Source: Pseudomonas fluorescens | GTDB taxonomy: Bacteria; Pseudomonadota; Gammaproteobacteria; Pseudomonadales; Pseudomonadaceae | Assembly (NCBI RefSeq): GCF_018614775.1 | Contig: NZ_JAGGOF010000025.1 | Span: forward strand, 1-64,000 | Reading direction: 5' to 3' | DNA: 64,000 nucleotides | In this document: piece after piece, positions 28,627-39,198 of the stretch | How the letters are laid out: the number at the start of each line of letters is the position of its first letter | How positions within the stretch are numbered: the stretch's first letter is position 1 | Made by a program: the position numbers and the translations under genes | Notes under the pieces: model-generated | What the model was told of the DNA's origin: nothing | Seen by the model: only the letters and a program-made list of their open reading frames with translations | Databases searched by the model: none

Positions 28627-29142
28627 TCACATCCGGCTTTTCTTGCGCCGCTTCCACTGCCGCGTCACCCACCAGCGCCAGTAACTCATGGTGACGAAGT
28701 AGGCCAGGGCGCCCAGGACCAGGCCTGTCACCACCGAGCCGAGCAGGAACGGCTGCCATAAGGTCGACAGCTGGCCGCTGATCCATTCCCAGGTCAGCGC
28801 TTGCGGCAGCGTCCGGGCAGGCGCGTCCATCAGCCAGGCGCCGGTCTGGTAAGTGCAGAAGAATACCGCCGGCATGGTGATCGGGTTGGTCAGCCACACC
28901 AGGCTCACGGCGATCGGCATATTGCCGCGAACCGCGATGGCCAGCGCGGCGGCCAGCAACATCTGCAGCGGGATCGGCAGGAATGCGGCAAACAGGCCGA
29001 CGGCCATGGCTCGCGCGACCGAACGCCGGTTGAGGTGCCAGAGGTTGGGATCGTGCAGTAAGGTGCCGAGAAAGCGTAAGGATTTATGTTCCCTGATGCT
29101 CTGCGGGTCAGGCATGTAACGTTTGAATAAGCGCCGGGGCAT
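28627..29142 (-). CDS. DUF2062 domain-containing membrane protein
   Basis: 171 aa. MPRRLFKRYMPDPQSIREHKSLR, then the DUF2062 pattern: WHLNRRSVARAMAVGLFAAFLPIPLQMLLAA, TNPITMPAVFF, and a C-terminal membrane segment with a basic tail (RRKKSRM). About three membrane helices. The ATG at 29142 fits the family; upstream in-frame sequence is antisense to comEC. Function unknown. It is divergent from comEC, as in other pseudomonads. Confidence 0.85.
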   Translation of the reverse strand: MPRRLFKRYMPDPQSIREHKSLRFLGTLLHDPNLWHLNRRSVARAMAVGLFAAFLPIPLQMLLAAALAIAVRGNMPIAVSLVWLTNPITMPAVFFCTYQTGAWLMDAPARTLPQALTWEWISGQLSTLWQPFLLGSVVTGLVLGALAYFVTMSYWRWWVTRQWKRRKKSRM

Positions 29143-29286
29143 AAGGCTTCTCGGTCGGTTCAAAGCGGTAAGGCTGCAAGTATGTCCGGATTCTACGGTC
29201 GGCAGATTCAGACTTTGTGACAATTGATAACGCCCAGGGTGCCCCGGACCGGCTAAGCCTGATGAAAGGACTCTCAAGGACGGCTT

Positions 29287-31533
29287 ATGCGCACAGGGTT
29301 GGTCGCGCTTGCACTGGGGCTGGTGGCCCCGGTTTTTTTCCCGGCATTGCCACTGCTGTGGCTGACTGCGGCGATGCCGGTGCTGGCACTGATGACGTTG
29401 CCGTTTCGCACTTACCCGCTGGGATTTTTCCTGTTCGGGTTGGCCTGGGCCTGCCTGTCGGCGCAGCACGCATTGGACGATCGGCTGCCTGCCGCGCTGG
29501 ACGGTGAAACCCGTTGGGTCGAAGGACGCGTCGTCGGTTTGCCGCAACACAACGACGACATGGTGCGCTTCGAACTGGCCGATGCGCAGTCGCGGCGCAC
29601 CCGGCTACCGAGGTCGATGCGTCTGGCCTGGTTCGGGGGGCCACCGGTTCGCAGCGGTGAACGCTGGCGTTTGGCGGTCAAGCTCAAGCGGCCCGCCGGG
29701 CTGCGCAACCCACAGGGTTTCGATTATGAAGCCTGGTTGTTGAGCCGTGGCCTCGGTGCCACCGGTACGATCAAGGATGGCCACCTGCTGCGGCCGGTCC
29801 AGGGTGCTTGGCGCGACGGCGTACGCCAGGCGCTCGCACAGGTCGATGCCCAAGGTCGCTCCGGGGCGTTGATGGCGTTGGTCCTCGGCGACGGCGGTGG
29901 ATTGAGCCGGGAAGACTGGCAGGTGTTGCAGGACACCGGCACCGTCCACTTGCTGGTGATCTCCGGGCAACACATCGGCCTGCTCGCCGGCCTGATGTAC
30001 TTCGCGGTTGCCGGCGCGGCACGTTATGGGGTGTGGCCGGCGGGCTTGCCGTGGTTGCCCTGGGCCTGCGCGCTGGCTTTCAGCGCGGCCCTGGGCTACG
30101 GCTTGCTGGCCGGGTTCGAGGTGCCGGTGCGGCGGGCCTGCGCGATGATCGGCCTGGTGTTGCTGTGGCGCCTGCGCTTCAAACAGGCGGATCCCTGGTG
30201 GGCGTGGGTGCTTGCGTTCGCCGGGGTGCTGCTGTTCGATCCGCTCGCCAGTTTGCGGCCAGGGTTCTGGTTGTCATTTGCCGCCGTCGCCACCCTGATG
30301 TTCACTTTTGGCGGTCGCCTGGGGCCCTGGCGCTGGTGGCAAACCTGGACCCGTGCCCAGTGGCTGGTTGCGGTCGGCCTGTGTCCGCTGTTGCTGATAC
30401 TGGGTTTGCCGGTCAGTCTCAGCGGGCCGCTGGTGAACCTGCTGGCGGTGCCCTGGATCAGCCTGTTGGTGCTGCCGCCAGCGCTGCTGGGCACGGTGCT
30501 GTTGCCGGTGCCGATTGTTGGCGAAGGACTGCTGTGGATGGCCGGCGGTCTGATCGACCTGTGGTTCAAAGGGCTGACATGGGCTGCCGGGCGAATGCCC
30601 GCCTGGACCCCCGCTTCGCTGCCTTCATGGGCTTGGTGCCTGGCAGCCCTCGGTGCTTTCCTGCTGCTGTTGCCCAAAGGCGTGCCGCTGCGCCTACTGG
30701 GCTGGCCGATGGTGCTGCTGATGATCTTTCCTGCGCGAGAAAGCATCCCGCCAGGGCATGCTGAAATCTGGCAGTTGGATGTAGGCCAAGGGCTGGCGAT
30801 CCTGGTGCGCACCCGTAGCCACACCCTGCTCTACGACGCAGGGCCGCGCTTTGGCGACGCCGATGCGGGCGAACGTGTCGTGCTGCCCACTTTACGCAAG
30901 CTCGGCGTAGGCAAGTTGGACCTGATGCTGCTCAGCCACGCCGATGCCGATCATGCCGGCGGAGCCCAAGCGGTACGCAACGGGCTGCCAACGAAGCGGG
31001 TGATCAGCGGCGATCCCGCCGCGCTGCCCGAGATGTTGCAGGCCGGACCCTGTGACAGCGGCCAGCGCTGGGAATGGGACGAGGTCGCCTTCGAACTGTG
31101 GCAATGGGCATCTGCGGTCGACAGCAACCAGAAGTCCTGCGTGTTGCGGGTGGAGGCGAGCGGCGAGCGTCTGCTGTTGACCGGTGACATCGACAGCCAT
31201 GCCGAGCGCGCCTTGCTTGCCGGTCCTCTAGGGGGACCGACCCACTGGCTGGCGGCACCGCATCACGGCAGCCGCAGCTCCTCGTCGATGGCGCTGCTGT
31301 CGCGCCTCAAGCCCCACTCGGTGTTGATTTCACGGGGGCAGGGCAATGCGTTCGGCCACCCGCATCCCCAGGTGATGGCTCGGTACCGGCGTTCCGGCAT
31401 GGCGATCTACGACAGTGCCGAACAGGGTGCCATTCGTCTGCAACTGGGCGCCTTCGAGCCACCGCATACCCAGGCCGGGCACCGGCGCTACTGGCGTGAC
31501 CCGCCGCCGACAGGACCTGCGGGCCACCCTTGA
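29287..31533 (+). CDS. comEC: DNA internalisation competence protein ComEC/Rec2
   Basis: 748 aa. N-terminal membrane region, a DUF4131-like soluble part (residues about 60-170), the polytopic Competence domain (LVISGQHIGLLAGLMYF; PVRRACAMIGLVLLW) and a C-terminal metallo-beta-lactamase domain with SHADADHAGG and HHGSRSS metal motifs. Inner-membrane channel for single-stranded DNA uptake. ATG at 29287 follows CAAGGACGGCTT. No other competence genes are in the window. Confidence 0.93.
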   Translation: MRTGLVALALGLVAPVFFPALPLLWLTAAMPVLALMTLPFRTYPLGFFLFGLAWACLSAQHALDDRLPAALDGETRWVEGRVVGLPQHNDDMVRFELADAQSRRTRLPRSMRLAWFGGPPVRSGERWRLAVKLKRPAGLRNPQGFDYEAWLLSRGLGATGTIKDGHLLRPVQGAWRDGVRQALAQVDAQGRSGALMALVLGDGGGLSREDWQVLQDTGTVHLLVISGQHIGLLAGLMYFAVAGAARYGVWPAGLPWLPWACALAFSAALGYGLLAGFEVPVRRACAMIGLVLLWRLRFKQADPWWAWVLAFAGVLLFDPLASLRPGFWLSFAAVATLMFTFGGRLGPWRWWQTWTRAQWLVAVGLCPLLLILGLPVSLSGPLVNLLAVPWISLLVLPPALLGTVLLPVPIVGEGLLWMAGGLIDLWFKGLTWAAGRMPAWTPASLPSWAWCLAALGAFLLLLPKGVPLRLLGWPMVLLMIFPARESIPPGHAEIWQLDVGQGLAILVRTRSHTLLYDAGPRFGDADAGERVVLPTLRKLGVGKLDLMLLSHADADHAGGAQAVRNGLPTKRVISGDPAALPEMLQAGPCDSGQRWEWDEVAFELWQWASAVDSNQKSCVLRVEASGERLLLTGDIDSHAERALLAGPLGGPTHWLAAPHHGSRSSSSMALLSRLKPHSVLISRGQGNAFGHPHPQVMARYRRSGMAIYDSAEQGAIRLQLGAFEPPHTQAGHRRYWRDPPPTGPAGHP

Positions 31534-31628
31534 TACTGCTCAACCGGGCGAGGCGCATATTGGCGGTTCGGGTCTCCAAGGCGAGTCTGTGTGATAAAGT
31601 GGCGCACTTTTTCGAGGGGGCAGTCACT

Positions 31629-32264
31629 GTGTGGGAATTGGTCAAATCCGGCGGCTGGATGATGTTGCCGATCATTCTGAGTTCCATCGCGGCACTGGGT
31701 ATCGTTGCCGAACGCCTGTGGACCCTGCGCGCCAGCCGCGTGACCCCGGAGCATCTGCTCGGGCAGGTCTGGGTCTGGATCAAGGACAAGCAACTGAACA
31801 AGGACAAGCTCAAGGAGCTGCGTGCCAGCTCGCCCTTGGGTGAAATCCTTGCCGCCGGCCTGGCAAACTCCAAGCATGGTCGCGAGATCATGAAGGAATG
31901 CATCGAGGAAGCCGCCGCCCGGGTCATCCATGAACTGGAGCGTTACATCAACGCCCTGGGCACCATCGCCGCTATGTCCCCGTTGCTGGGCCTGCTGGGG
32001 ACGGTGCTGGGCATGATCGATATCTTCAGTGCGTTCACCGGCTCCGGGATGACCACCAACGCCGCGGTGCTGGCGGGGGGCATTTCCAAGGCGCTGATCA
32101 CGACCGCTGCCGGTCTGATGGTGGGTATCCCGTCGGTGTTTTTCCATCGGTTCCTGCAACGCCGCGTCGACGAACTGGTGGTGGGCATGGAGCAGGAAGC
32201 CATCAAGCTGGTCGAGGTGGTGCAGGGCGATCGCGACGTGGACCTGGCCGGGGACAAGAAGTGA
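31629..32264 (+). CDS. exbB: MotA/TolQ/ExbB proton channel family protein
   Basis: 211 aa from a GTG at 31629 (GAGGGGG eight bases before). Three membrane helices: WMMLPIILSSIAALGIVAERLWTL, YINALGTIAAMSPLLGLLGTVLGMI and ITTAAGLMVGIPSVFFH. Forms the proton-driven energiser with the ExbD/TolR-like protein next in line; the TonB partner is not here. It is the first gene of the envelope operon, and its stop overlaps the exbD start. Confidence 0.9.
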   Translation: MWELVKSGGWMMLPIILSSIAALGIVAERLWTLRASRVTPEHLLGQVWVWIKDKQLNKDKLKELRASSPLGEILAAGLANSKHGREIMKECIEEAAARVIHELERYINALGTIAAMSPLLGLLGTVLGMIDIFSAFTGSGMTTNAAVLAGGISKALITTAAGLMVGIPSVFFHRFLQRRVDELVVGMEQEAIKLVEVVQGDRDVDLAGDKK

Positions 32265-32689
32265 AATTCCGCCGCAAACCCCGGGAAAACATCGAGATCA
32301 ACCTGGCGTCACTGATCGACGTGGTGTTCATCCTGCTGCTGTTTTTCGTCGTGACCACCACGTTCACCCGCGAAACCCAGCTCAAGGTTGAATTGCCGCA
32401 GGCCGTCAGCGGCTCGCCGGCTGAAGACCAGCAGCTGAAGACCGTGGAAATCACCATCAGCGCCGAAGGGGCGTTCTCGGTGAACAACCAACTGCTGCCC
32501 AAGAGTGACCTGGCGAGCCTGATCGAGGCCCTGCAGACGGAATCCGGCGGTGACACCAACCTGCCGTTGTCCATCAGTGCCGACGGCAAGACCCCGCATC
32601 AATCGGTGATCACCGCCATGGACGCGGCCGGCAAGCTCGGCTTCAGCCATCTGCGCATGACCACGGTCGAGGCGGCGCCCGCACCCTGA
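32261..32689 (+). CDS. exbD: ExbD/TolR biopolymer transport protein
   Basis: 142 aa, GTG start overlapping the exbB stop (GTGA). Short cytosolic tail, one membrane helix with the key Asp ([20 protein letters not shown] in LID), and a periplasmic domain. Pairs with ExbB to convert proton motive force into mechanical work at the envelope. Stop overlaps lpxK (TGATG). Confidence 0.93.
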   Translation: MKFRRKPRENIEINLASLIDVVFILLLFFVVTTTFTRETQLKVELPQAVSGSPAEDQQLKTVEITISAEGAFSVNNQLLPKSDLASLIEALQTESGGDTNLPLSISADGKTPHQSVITAMDAAGKLGFSHLRMTTVEAAPAP

Positions 32690-33699
32690 TGGCCATGTCC
32701 GATCGATTGCTCGCCGCGTGGTACCGGGGCCACCCGGCCTTGACGCTGTTGTGGCCGCTGGAGTGGTTGTACCGGCGGGTGGTGGTGCGCAAGCGCGAAC
32801 GCTTCCTGGCGGGTGAAGGCCAGATCTACCAGCCGCCTGTGCCGCTGGTGGTGGTAGGCAATATCACGGTCGGCGGCACGGGCAAGACGCCGATGATTCT
32901 CTGGATGATCCAGCACTGCCAGCGCAGCGGCCTGCGGGTCGGCGTGGTGAGCCGGGGCTACGGCGCCCAACCGCCCCGATTGCCGTGGCGGGTCGAAGCC
33001 GGGCAGGGCGCCGATATCGCTGGCGACGAGCCGTTGCTGATCGTCCAGCGCACCGGCGTGCCGCTGATGATCGATCCCGAGCGAAGCCGCGCAGTCCAGG
33101 CGTTGCTGGAGGCCGAACCGCTGGACCTGATCCTGTCCGACGACGGCATGCAGCACTACCGGATGGCCCGCGACCTTGAACTGGTGCTGATCGATAATGC
33201 CCGTGGTCTGGGCAATCGCCGTTGCCTGCCTGCCGGGCCATTACGTGAGCCGGTCGAGCGCCTGCAATCGGTTGATGCCGTGTTGTACAACGGCGCCAGC
33301 GCTGATCGTGATGATGGCTTTGCCTTCGAGCTGCGGCCCACCGCGCTGGTGAACCTGCTTAGCGGCGAACGGCGTGACGTCGACCATTTCCCGCCCGGCC
33401 AGGCCCTGCACGCCGTGGCCGGTATCGGCAATCCGCAGCGTTTCTTCAAGACCCTCGAAACGCTACACTGGCGGCCAATACCGCACGGGTTTGCCGACCA
33501 CGCCGAATACAGCGCCCAGGCCTTGAACTTCACGCCGTCGCTGCCGGTAGTCATGACGGAAAAGGACGCGGTCAAATGCCGTGCCTTTGCCGCGCCCGAC
33601 TGGTGGTACCTGGCGGTGGATGCCGCGCCGTCACCGGCCTTTGCGGCCTGGTTCGATACGCAGTTGATGCGCCTGTTGCCGGATCGGCTTTTGCCTTAA
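32689..33699 (+). CDS. lpxK: Tetraacyldisaccharide 4'-kinase LpxK
   Basis: 336 aa, membrane-associated kinase adding the 4'-phosphate of lipid A. P-loop [10 protein letters not shown] at about residues 60-69, VVSRGYG and DDGMQHYRM are the family signatures. ATG overlaps the exbD stop. Essential step of lipopolysaccharide synthesis. Confidence 0.96.
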   Translation: MAMSDRLLAAWYRGHPALTLLWPLEWLYRRVVVRKRERFLAGEGQIYQPPVPLVVVGNITVGGTGKTPMILWMIQHCQRSGLRVGVVSRGYGAQPPRLPWRVEAGQGADIAGDEPLLIVQRTGVPLMIDPERSRAVQALLEAEPLDLILSDDGMQHYRMARDLELVLIDNARGLGNRRCLPAGPLREPVERLQSVDAVLYNGASADRDDGFAFELRPTALVNLLSGERRDVDHFPPGQALHAVAGIGNPQRFFKTLETLHWRPIPHGFADHAEYSAQALNFTPSLPVVMTEKDAVKCRAFAAPDWWYLAVDAAPSPAFAAWFDTQLMRLLPDRLLP

Positions 33700-33723
33700 C
33701 ACCTTTTATCCAAGGGAATTTCC

Positions 33724-33909
33724 ATGGACACCAAACTGCTCGATATCCTGGCCTGCCCGGTCTGCAAAGGGCCGCTCAAGCTCAGCGCCGACAAGACCGA
33801 ACTGATCAGCAAGGGCGCCGGCCTGGCCTATCCGATTCGTGACGGCATCCCGGTGATGCTTGAAAGCGAAGCCCGTACCCTGAGCACCGACGAGCGGCTG
33901 GATAAATGA
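33724..33909 (+). CDS. Trm112 family small zinc-ribbon-like protein
   Basis: 61 aa. [18 protein letters not shown] and [13 protein letters not shown] are the hallmarks of the bacterial Trm112/UPF0434 family (YcaR-like); only one Cys pair (CPVC) is present. Sits between lpxK and kdsB as in E. coli, with AAGGGAA before the ATG. Precise function not known. Confidence 0.92.
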   Translation: MDTKLLDILACPVCKGPLKLSADKTELISKGAGLAYPIRDGIPVMLESEARTLSTDERLDK

Positions 33910-34670
33910 CCGCAGCCTTTACCGTTGTCATTCCGTCGCGCTTCGCCTCGACGCGCCTGCCCGGCAAACCCTTGCTGTCGATCGCCGGCAAGCCGATGAT
34001 CCAGCACGTGTGGGAGCAGGCTTGCAAAAGCAGCGCCGAGCGCGTGGTGGTGGCAACCGACGATGCGCGCATCGTCGAGGCCTGCAAGGGGTTTGGCGCC
34101 GAAGTCGTGTTGACGCGCGAGGATCACAATTCCGGCACCGATCGCCTGGCGGAAGTCGCCGCGAAGCTGGGCCTGGCACCCGACGCCATCGTGGTCAATG
34201 TGCAGGGTGACGAGCCGTTGATCCCACCCAGCGTGATCGATCAGGTTGCCGCCAACCTCGCGGCCCACACCGAGGCGCGCATGGCCACCCTGGCCGAGCC
34301 GATCGAGGACGTAGAGACCCTGTTCAACCCCAACGTGGTCAAGGTGGTCAGTGACCTCAATGGCCTGGCGCTGACCTTCAGTCGCGCCACGTTGCCATGG
34401 GCTCGAGACGCGTTCGCCCAGAACCGCGACGTGATGCCCGAAGGCGTGCCGTACCGCCGCCACATCGGCATCTACGCCTACCGCGCCGGCTTCCTCCAGG
34501 ACTTCGTCGCCTGGGGCCCGTGCTGGTTGGAGAACACTGAATCGCTGGAACAACTGCGGGCGCTGTGGCATGGCGTGCGAATCCATGTCGCCGATGCACT
34601 GATCGCCCCGCCGACAGGTGTCGATACGCCTGAAGACCTTGAGCGCATCCGTCGTTTGCTGGAGGTCTGA
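33906..34670 (+). CDS. kdsB: 3-deoxy-manno-octulosonate cytidylyltransferase KdsB
   Basis: 254 aa. Activates Kdo as CMP-Kdo for lipopolysaccharide core synthesis. Signatures: [34 protein letters not shown] and [14 protein letters not shown] overlaps the previous stop (ATGA). Confidence 0.96.
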   Translation: MTAAFTVVIPSRFASTRLPGKPLLSIAGKPMIQHVWEQACKSSAERVVVATDDARIVEACKGFGAEVVLTREDHNSGTDRLAEVAAKLGLAPDAIVVNVQGDEPLIPPSVIDQVAANLAAHTEARMATLAEPIEDVETLFNPNVVKVVSDLNGLALTFSRATLPWARDAFAQNRDVMPEGVPYRRHIGIYAYRAGFLQDFVAWGPCWLENTESLEQLRALWHGVRIHVADALIAPPTGVDTPEDLERIRRLLEV

Positions 34671-35134
34671 TGCGGGTTCTGTTCGTCTGCCTCGGCAACA
34701 TCTGCCGCTCGCCCACCGCTGAAGGCATCTTGCGGCACAAGCTGCGTGAGGCCGGGTTGGCCGGGCAGGTCGAGGTCGCGTCCGCCGGTACCGGTGACTG
34801 GCATGTCGGCAAGGCCCCGGACAAACGCAGTCAGGCCGCGGCCCTGCGCCGGGGGTATGATCTGTCGGCCCAGCGTGCCAGACAGGTGACCCGCGCCGAC
34901 TTCGCCGCCTACGATCTGATCCTGGCGATGGACAGCAGCAACCTGCGCAACCTCAAGGCCCTGCAACCGGCCAATGGCCGCGCAGAGCTGGATCTGTTCC
35001 TGCGCCGCTACGAAGCTGAACTCGATGATGTGCCAGACCCGTACTACGACGGTGAGCAGGGCTTCGAGCAGGTGCTGGACTTGATCGAACAGGCCACGGA
35101 CCGGCTGGTGATCGAATTGAAGGGGCGGTTATGA
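34670..35134 (+). CDS. Low molecular weight protein-tyrosine phosphatase
   Basis: 154 aa. P-loop VCLGNICRSPTAEG with the CX5RS active site at residues 6-13 and the acid DPYY near residue 122. Overlaps kdsB and murB by a few bases. Substrate unknown; related enzymes act on envelope polysaccharide kinases or small phospho-amino substrates. Confidence 0.93.
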   Translation: MRVLFVCLGNICRSPTAEGILRHKLREAGLAGQVEVASAGTGDWHVGKAPDKRSQAAALRRGYDLSAQRARQVTRADFAAYDLILAMDSSNLRNLKALQPANGRAELDLFLRRYEAELDDVPDPYYDGEQGFEQVLDLIEQATDRLVIELKGRL

Positions 35135-36150
35135 CCTTGCAGGTACAGGCGGGCGTCAGCCTCAAGCCGTTCAACAGTTTTGGCGTCGACGTGACGGCCC
35201 GGTTGTTCGCCGAAGCCCACGGCGACGGGGACGTTCGCGAGGCACTGGCCTATGCCGCCGAGCACCGGGTGCCCTTACTGGTGATCGGCGGCGGCAGCAA
35301 CCTGCTGCTGACCGGCGACATCGACGCCCTGGTGCTGCGCATGGCCAGCCAGGGGGTCCGCCTGCTCAGCGATGACGGCGAACGGGTGGTGGTCGAAGCC
35401 GAAGCCGGGGAGCCCTGGCACCCCTTCGTCCAGTACACGTTGGCGCAAGGCTGGTCGGGGCTGGAAAACCTCAGCCTGATCCCCGGCACCGTGGGCGCCG
35501 CCCCGATGCAGAACATCGGCGCCTACGGTGTGGAGATCAAGGACGTTTTCGCCGGCCTCACCGCGCTGGATCGCCAGACCGGTGAGCTTCGCGAGTTCAG
35601 CCTGGATGAGTGCCGTTTTGCCTACCGTGACAGCTTGTTCAAACAACAGGCCGGCCGCTGGTTGATCCTGCGGGTACGCTTCGCCCTCAGTCGCGCCGGG
35701 CACCTGCACCTGGAGTACGGCCCGGTCCGCCAGCGGTTGACCGAGCTGGGCATCGACCAGGCGACGCCGACGGACGTCAGTCGGGCCATTTGCAGCATTC
35801 GCAGCGAAAAACTCCCAGACCCGGCCGTGCTCGGCAACTCTGGCAGTTTTTTCAAGAATCCGCTGGTGCCCGCTACTCACGTCGCGCAACTCAAGCTGCA
35901 ATACCCGGATCTGGTGGCTTATCCACAGCCTGAAGGGCAGATGAAAGTCGCCGCCGGCTGGCTGATCGAACGGGCCGGTTGGAAAGGTTTTCGCGAGGGT
36001 GACGCTGGGGTCCACGCCTTGCAGGCGTTGGTGCTGGTCAACTACGGCGGCGCCACTGGCCCGCAACTGTTGGACCTGGCCCTGCGTATTCAAAAAGATA
36101 TTGCCGAACGGTTCCAGGTCGAGCTGGAGATGGAGCCCAATCGCTACTGA
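35131..36150 (+). CDS. murB: UDP-N-acetylenolpyruvoylglucosamine reductase MurB
   Basis: 339 aa FAD enzyme reducing UDP-GlcNAc-enolpyruvate to UDP-MurNAc. FAD site VIGGGSNLLLTG, substrate loop IPGTVGAAPMQNIGAYGVE, catalytic Ser in GNSGSFFKNP, C-terminal Glu region. Type I MurB by length. Last gene of the envelope operon; a terminator follows. Confidence 0.96.
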   Translation: MTLQVQAGVSLKPFNSFGVDVTARLFAEAHGDGDVREALAYAAEHRVPLLVIGGGSNLLLTGDIDALVLRMASQGVRLLSDDGERVVVEAEAGEPWHPFVQYTLAQGWSGLENLSLIPGTVGAAPMQNIGAYGVEIKDVFAGLTALDRQTGELREFSLDECRFAYRDSLFKQQAGRWLILRVRFALSRAGHLHLEYGPVRQRLTELGIDQATPTDVSRAICSIRSEKLPDPAVLGNSGSFFKNPLVPATHVAQLKLQYPDLVAYPQPEGQMKVAAGWLIERAGWKGFREGDAGVHALQALVLVNYGGATGPQLLDLALRIQKDIAERFQVELEMEPNRY

Positions 36151-36175
36151 CTCCGGGTTCGCCATGCTCTGAGGA

Positions 36176-36230
36176 CGCCCTGCACAATCGCGCACATCGA
36201 TCATTTGTGCAGGATTGTGTAGGGCGTTTT
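36176..36230 (+). terminator. Terminator of the exbB-murB operon
   Basis: Long stem CGCCCT.CACAATC / GATTGTG.AGGGCG enclosing an inner GCACA / TGTGC hairpin, followed by TTTT; starts 26 bases after the murB stop. Confidence 0.75.
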
Positions 36231-36415
36231 GCGTGTTCCTGGGTTAATTTAGCGTCCAATCGATGCGACCATTGCATCTCGAAGGCCCGATGCAGACGCC
36301 TGTGCGCGTGTGCATAAGAGAGCCCGATCAGCCTGAGCCAGTCTGCGATAACCGAACCGTTACCCACGCGGCAGATGGCTCGACCCCATTATTCGAACAC
36401 CGTGCAGGCGTGCCC

Positions 36416-36886
36416 ATGATTACCCTGCAACTCAATGGAAAAGACCATCAACTGGATGTGACCGAGGACATGCCGCTGCTCTGGGCCATCCGTGACGTCG
36501 CCGGGTACAACGGCACCAAATTCGGTTGCGGCATGGGCCTGTGCGGCGCGTGCACTGTCCACATCGACGGCGCGCCGGCGCGCAGTTGCATTACACCGGT
36601 CGGCTCGGTGGCAGGACAGAACATCAGCACCATTGATGAGCTTCACGCTGATCCAGTCGGGCAGGTCGTACAGAAAGCCTGGCTCGACACTGCGGTGGCC
36701 CAGTGCGGTTACTGCCAGGGCGGACAGATCATGTCCGCGACCGCGTTGCTCAAGACAAACCCCAACCCGAGCGATGAGCAGATCGAAGAAGCCATGGTCG
36801 GCAACATCTGCCGCTGCGGCACCTATAACCGGATCAAGACCGCCATTCGCCAAGCCTCCACTCACCTTAAGGAGGCCAAGGCATGA
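36416..36886 (+). CDS. (2Fe-2S) subunit of a molybdenum hydroxylase (IorA type)
   Basis: 156 aa. N-terminal plant-type ferredoxin fold with CGMGLCGACTVHIDG, and a C-terminal four-helix [2Fe-2S] domain with CGYCQGG and CRCGTY. Electron-transfer subunit of a xanthine oxidase family enzyme; it has no signal of its own and would be carried by the Tat-exported large subunit. The ATG at 36416 fits the family start; the ribosome site is weak. The stop overlaps the next start. Confidence 0.92.
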   Translation: MITLQLNGKDHQLDVTEDMPLLWAIRDVAGYNGTKFGCGMGLCGACTVHIDGAPARSCITPVGSVAGQNISTIDELHADPVGQVVQKAWLDTAVAQCGYCQGGQIMSATALLKTNPNPSDEQIEEAMVGNICRCGTYNRIKTAIRQASTHLKEAKA

Positions 36887-39198
36887 GCCGCTTGCCTCAT
36901 GATTTTGTGCTGAGCAACCTCAGCCGTCGCGGTTTCCTCAAGGGCGCGAGCGCCACCGGTGTGCTGGTGCTGGCCGCCAGTTGGGGCCTGCCGGACGCCT
37001 TTGCCGAGGACAAGAAATTCGGCGGCGAGGGCATGCCCCATGGCGTGGTCGATGACCCGAAGGTGTACGTGAGCATCGCTGCCGACGGCAGCGTGACGGT
37101 GATCTGCAACCGTTCGGAAATGGGTCAGGGCATCCGCACCAGCCTGAGCATGGTGGTGGCCGATGAGCTGGACGCCGACTGGGCCTTGGTGAAGGTGCAG
37201 CAGGCACCGGCCGATGAGGCGCGCTTCGGCAACCAGGACACCGATGGTTCGCGCAGCATGCGCCACTGGTACGAGCCGATGCGCCGTTGCGGTGCTGCTG
37301 CGCGAACCATGCTGGAACAAGCTGCTGCAGCTCAGTGGGGTGTTCCGGTGGGTGAATGCCGGGCGCAGTTGCATAAAGTGTTGCACGAGCCGTCCGGTCG
37401 CGAGCTGGGCTATGGTGCGTTGGCTGCCGCCGCCAGTGCCTTGCCGGTGCCGGCCCGGGACAGCTTGCGCCTCAAGCCGGCGTCGGAGTTTCGCTACATC
37501 GGCAAGGAAGCGAGCCGGGCCATCGATGGTGCGGACATCGTCAATGGTCGCGCGGTGTTCGGCGCCGATGTGCATTTCGACGGCATGCTCTACGCCGTCG
37601 TGGCCCGGCCGCCGGTCTATGGCGGCAAAGTCAGGACCGTGGACAGCAGCGCGGCGCTGAAGATACCGGGTGTGGTCAAGGTGATCGCAATCGAAGGGCG
37701 CCCGCTGCCCTCCGAGTTCCAGCCGCTGGGCGGCATCGCCGTGGTGGCGAACAACACCTGGGCGGCGATCAAGGGCCGCGAAGCGCTGAAAATCGAGTGG
37801 GACGATGGCCCGAATGCCGGCTACGACTCCGTTGCCTATCGCAAGGAGCTGGAGGCGGCTGCGCTCAAGCCTGGCAAGGTCGTGCGCAGCAGCGGCGACC
37901 TTGACGACGCCCTGGCCAAGGCCGATTCGACCCTGGAAGCGGCGTATTACCTGCCGCACCTGTCCCAATCGCCGATGGAACCGATGGTTGCCGTCGCCCG
38001 TTTCAAGGACGGCCATTGCGAAGCCTGGGCACCGAGCCAGGCCCCGCAGGTAACCCGCGAGCGCGTCGCCGAGCGCTTGGGTATCCCTTTCGACAAGGTC
38101 ACGGTGAACATCACATTGCTGGGCGGTGGTTTCGGCCGCAAGTCCAAGCCGGACTTCGTCGTTGAAGCAGCACTGCTGGCCAAGGAATTTCCCGGTCAGG
38201 CTGTACGGGTGCAGTGGACCCGCGAGGATGACATCCATCACTCGTATTTCCACACCGTGTCGGCCGAATACCTCAAGGCCGGCCTGAACCAGGACGGCAT
38301 GCCCTCCGGCTGGCTGCACCGTACCGTAGCCCCGAGCATCACCGCGTTGTTTGCGCCGGGCATGACCCATGAAGCACCGTTCGAAGTGGGCATGGGTTTG
38401 ACCAACATGGCCTACGCCGTGCCGAACATGCGCATGGAGAACCCCGAAGCGACGGCGCACGCACGGGTGGGCTGGTACCGCTCGGTGTCGAACATTCCCC
38501 ACGGGTTCGCGATCCAGAGTTTTATCGACGAACTGGCCCACAAGGCCGGTCAGGATCCGTTGAAGTATCAGGTCAAGCTGCTCGGCCCGGACCGCAGGAT
38601 CGATCCGCGTACCTTGAGTGAAGAGTGGAACTACGGCGAATCCCCCGAGCGTTATCCCATCGACACGGCGCGGATCCGTACCGTGCTGGAAACCGCCGCC
38701 AAGGCTGCCGGCTGGGGGCGCAAGTTACCCAAGGGCAGAGGCTTGGGGCTGGCGGTGCATTACAGTTTCGTCACCTATGTCGCTGCGGTGATCGAGGTGG
38801 AGGTCAAGGACGACGGCACGGTGATCGTGCACAAGGCCGATATCGCGGTGGACTGCGGCCCGCAGATCAACCCCGAGCGTATTCGTTCGCAGTTCGAAGG
38901 CGCCTGCGTCATGGGCCTGGGCAATGCAATGGTGGGGGAGATCAGTTTCAAGGACGGCAAGGTCCAGCAGGATAACTTTCACATGTACGAAGTGGCGCGC
39001 ATGTCCCTGGCGCCCAAGGAAGTGGCGGTGCACCTGGTCACGCCGCCGGGCGAAGTGCCGCTGGGTGGCGTCGGCGAACCGGGTGTACCGCCGATTGCGC
39101 CAGCCTTGTGCAACGCGATTTTCGCCGCCACGGGCAAGCGCATTCGCAGCCTGCCCGTGCGCTATCAGTTGCAAGGCTGGCAGCAGGCCAACGCCTGA
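36883..39198 (+). CDS. Molybdopterin-binding large subunit, xanthine dehydrogenase family (IorB type), Tat-exported
   Basis: 771 aa. Twin-arginine signal SRRGFLKG at residues 14-21 followed by a hydrophobic stretch and an AFA cleavage site. Mo-cofactor regions include [20 protein letters not shown], the [10 protein letters not shown] segment and C-terminal [19 protein letters not shown], whose Glu is the active-site residue of the family. Resembles isoquinoline 1-oxidoreductase beta subunits and related aldehyde dehydrogenases. AAGGAGG precedes the ATG. Substrate not deducible. Confidence 0.92.
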   Translation: MSRLPHDFVLSNLSRRGFLKGASATGVLVLAASWGLPDAFAEDKKFGGEGMPHGVVDDPKVYVSIAADGSVTVICNRSEMGQGIRTSLSMVVADELDADWALVKVQQAPADEARFGNQDTDGSRSMRHWYEPMRRCGAAARTMLEQAAAAQWGVPVGECRAQLHKVLHEPSGRELGYGALAAAASALPVPARDSLRLKPASEFRYIGKEASRAIDGADIVNGRAVFGADVHFDGMLYAVVARPPVYGGKVRTVDSSAALKIPGVVKVIAIEGRPLPSEFQPLGGIAVVANNTWAAIKGREALKIEWDDGPNAGYDSVAYRKELEAAALKPGKVVRSSGDLDDALAKADSTLEAAYYLPHLSQSPMEPMVAVARFKDGHCEAWAPSQAPQVTRERVAERLGIPFDKVTVNITLLGGGFGRKSKPDFVVEAALLAKEFPGQAVRVQWTREDDIHHSYFHTVSAEYLKAGLNQDGMPSGWLHRTVAPSITALFAPGMTHEAPFEVGMGLTNMAYAVPNMRMENPEATAHARVGWYRSVSNIPHGFAIQSFIDELAHKAGQDPLKYQVKLLGPDRRIDPRTLSEEWNYGESPERYPIDTARIRTVLETAAKAAGWGRKLPKGRGLGLAVHYSFVTYVAAVIEVEVKDDGTVIVHKADIAVDCGPQINPERIRSQFEGACVMGLGNAMVGEISFKDGKVQQDNFHMYEVARMSLAPKEVAVHLVTPPGEVPLGGVGEPGVPPIAPALCNAIFAATGKRIRSLPVRYQLQGWQQANA

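Noticed and set aside
36862..38541. 559-codon minus-strand frame opposite the Mo subunit gene
   Set aside because: No recognisable motif; the plus strand encodes a well-conserved molybdopterin protein with a Tat signal.
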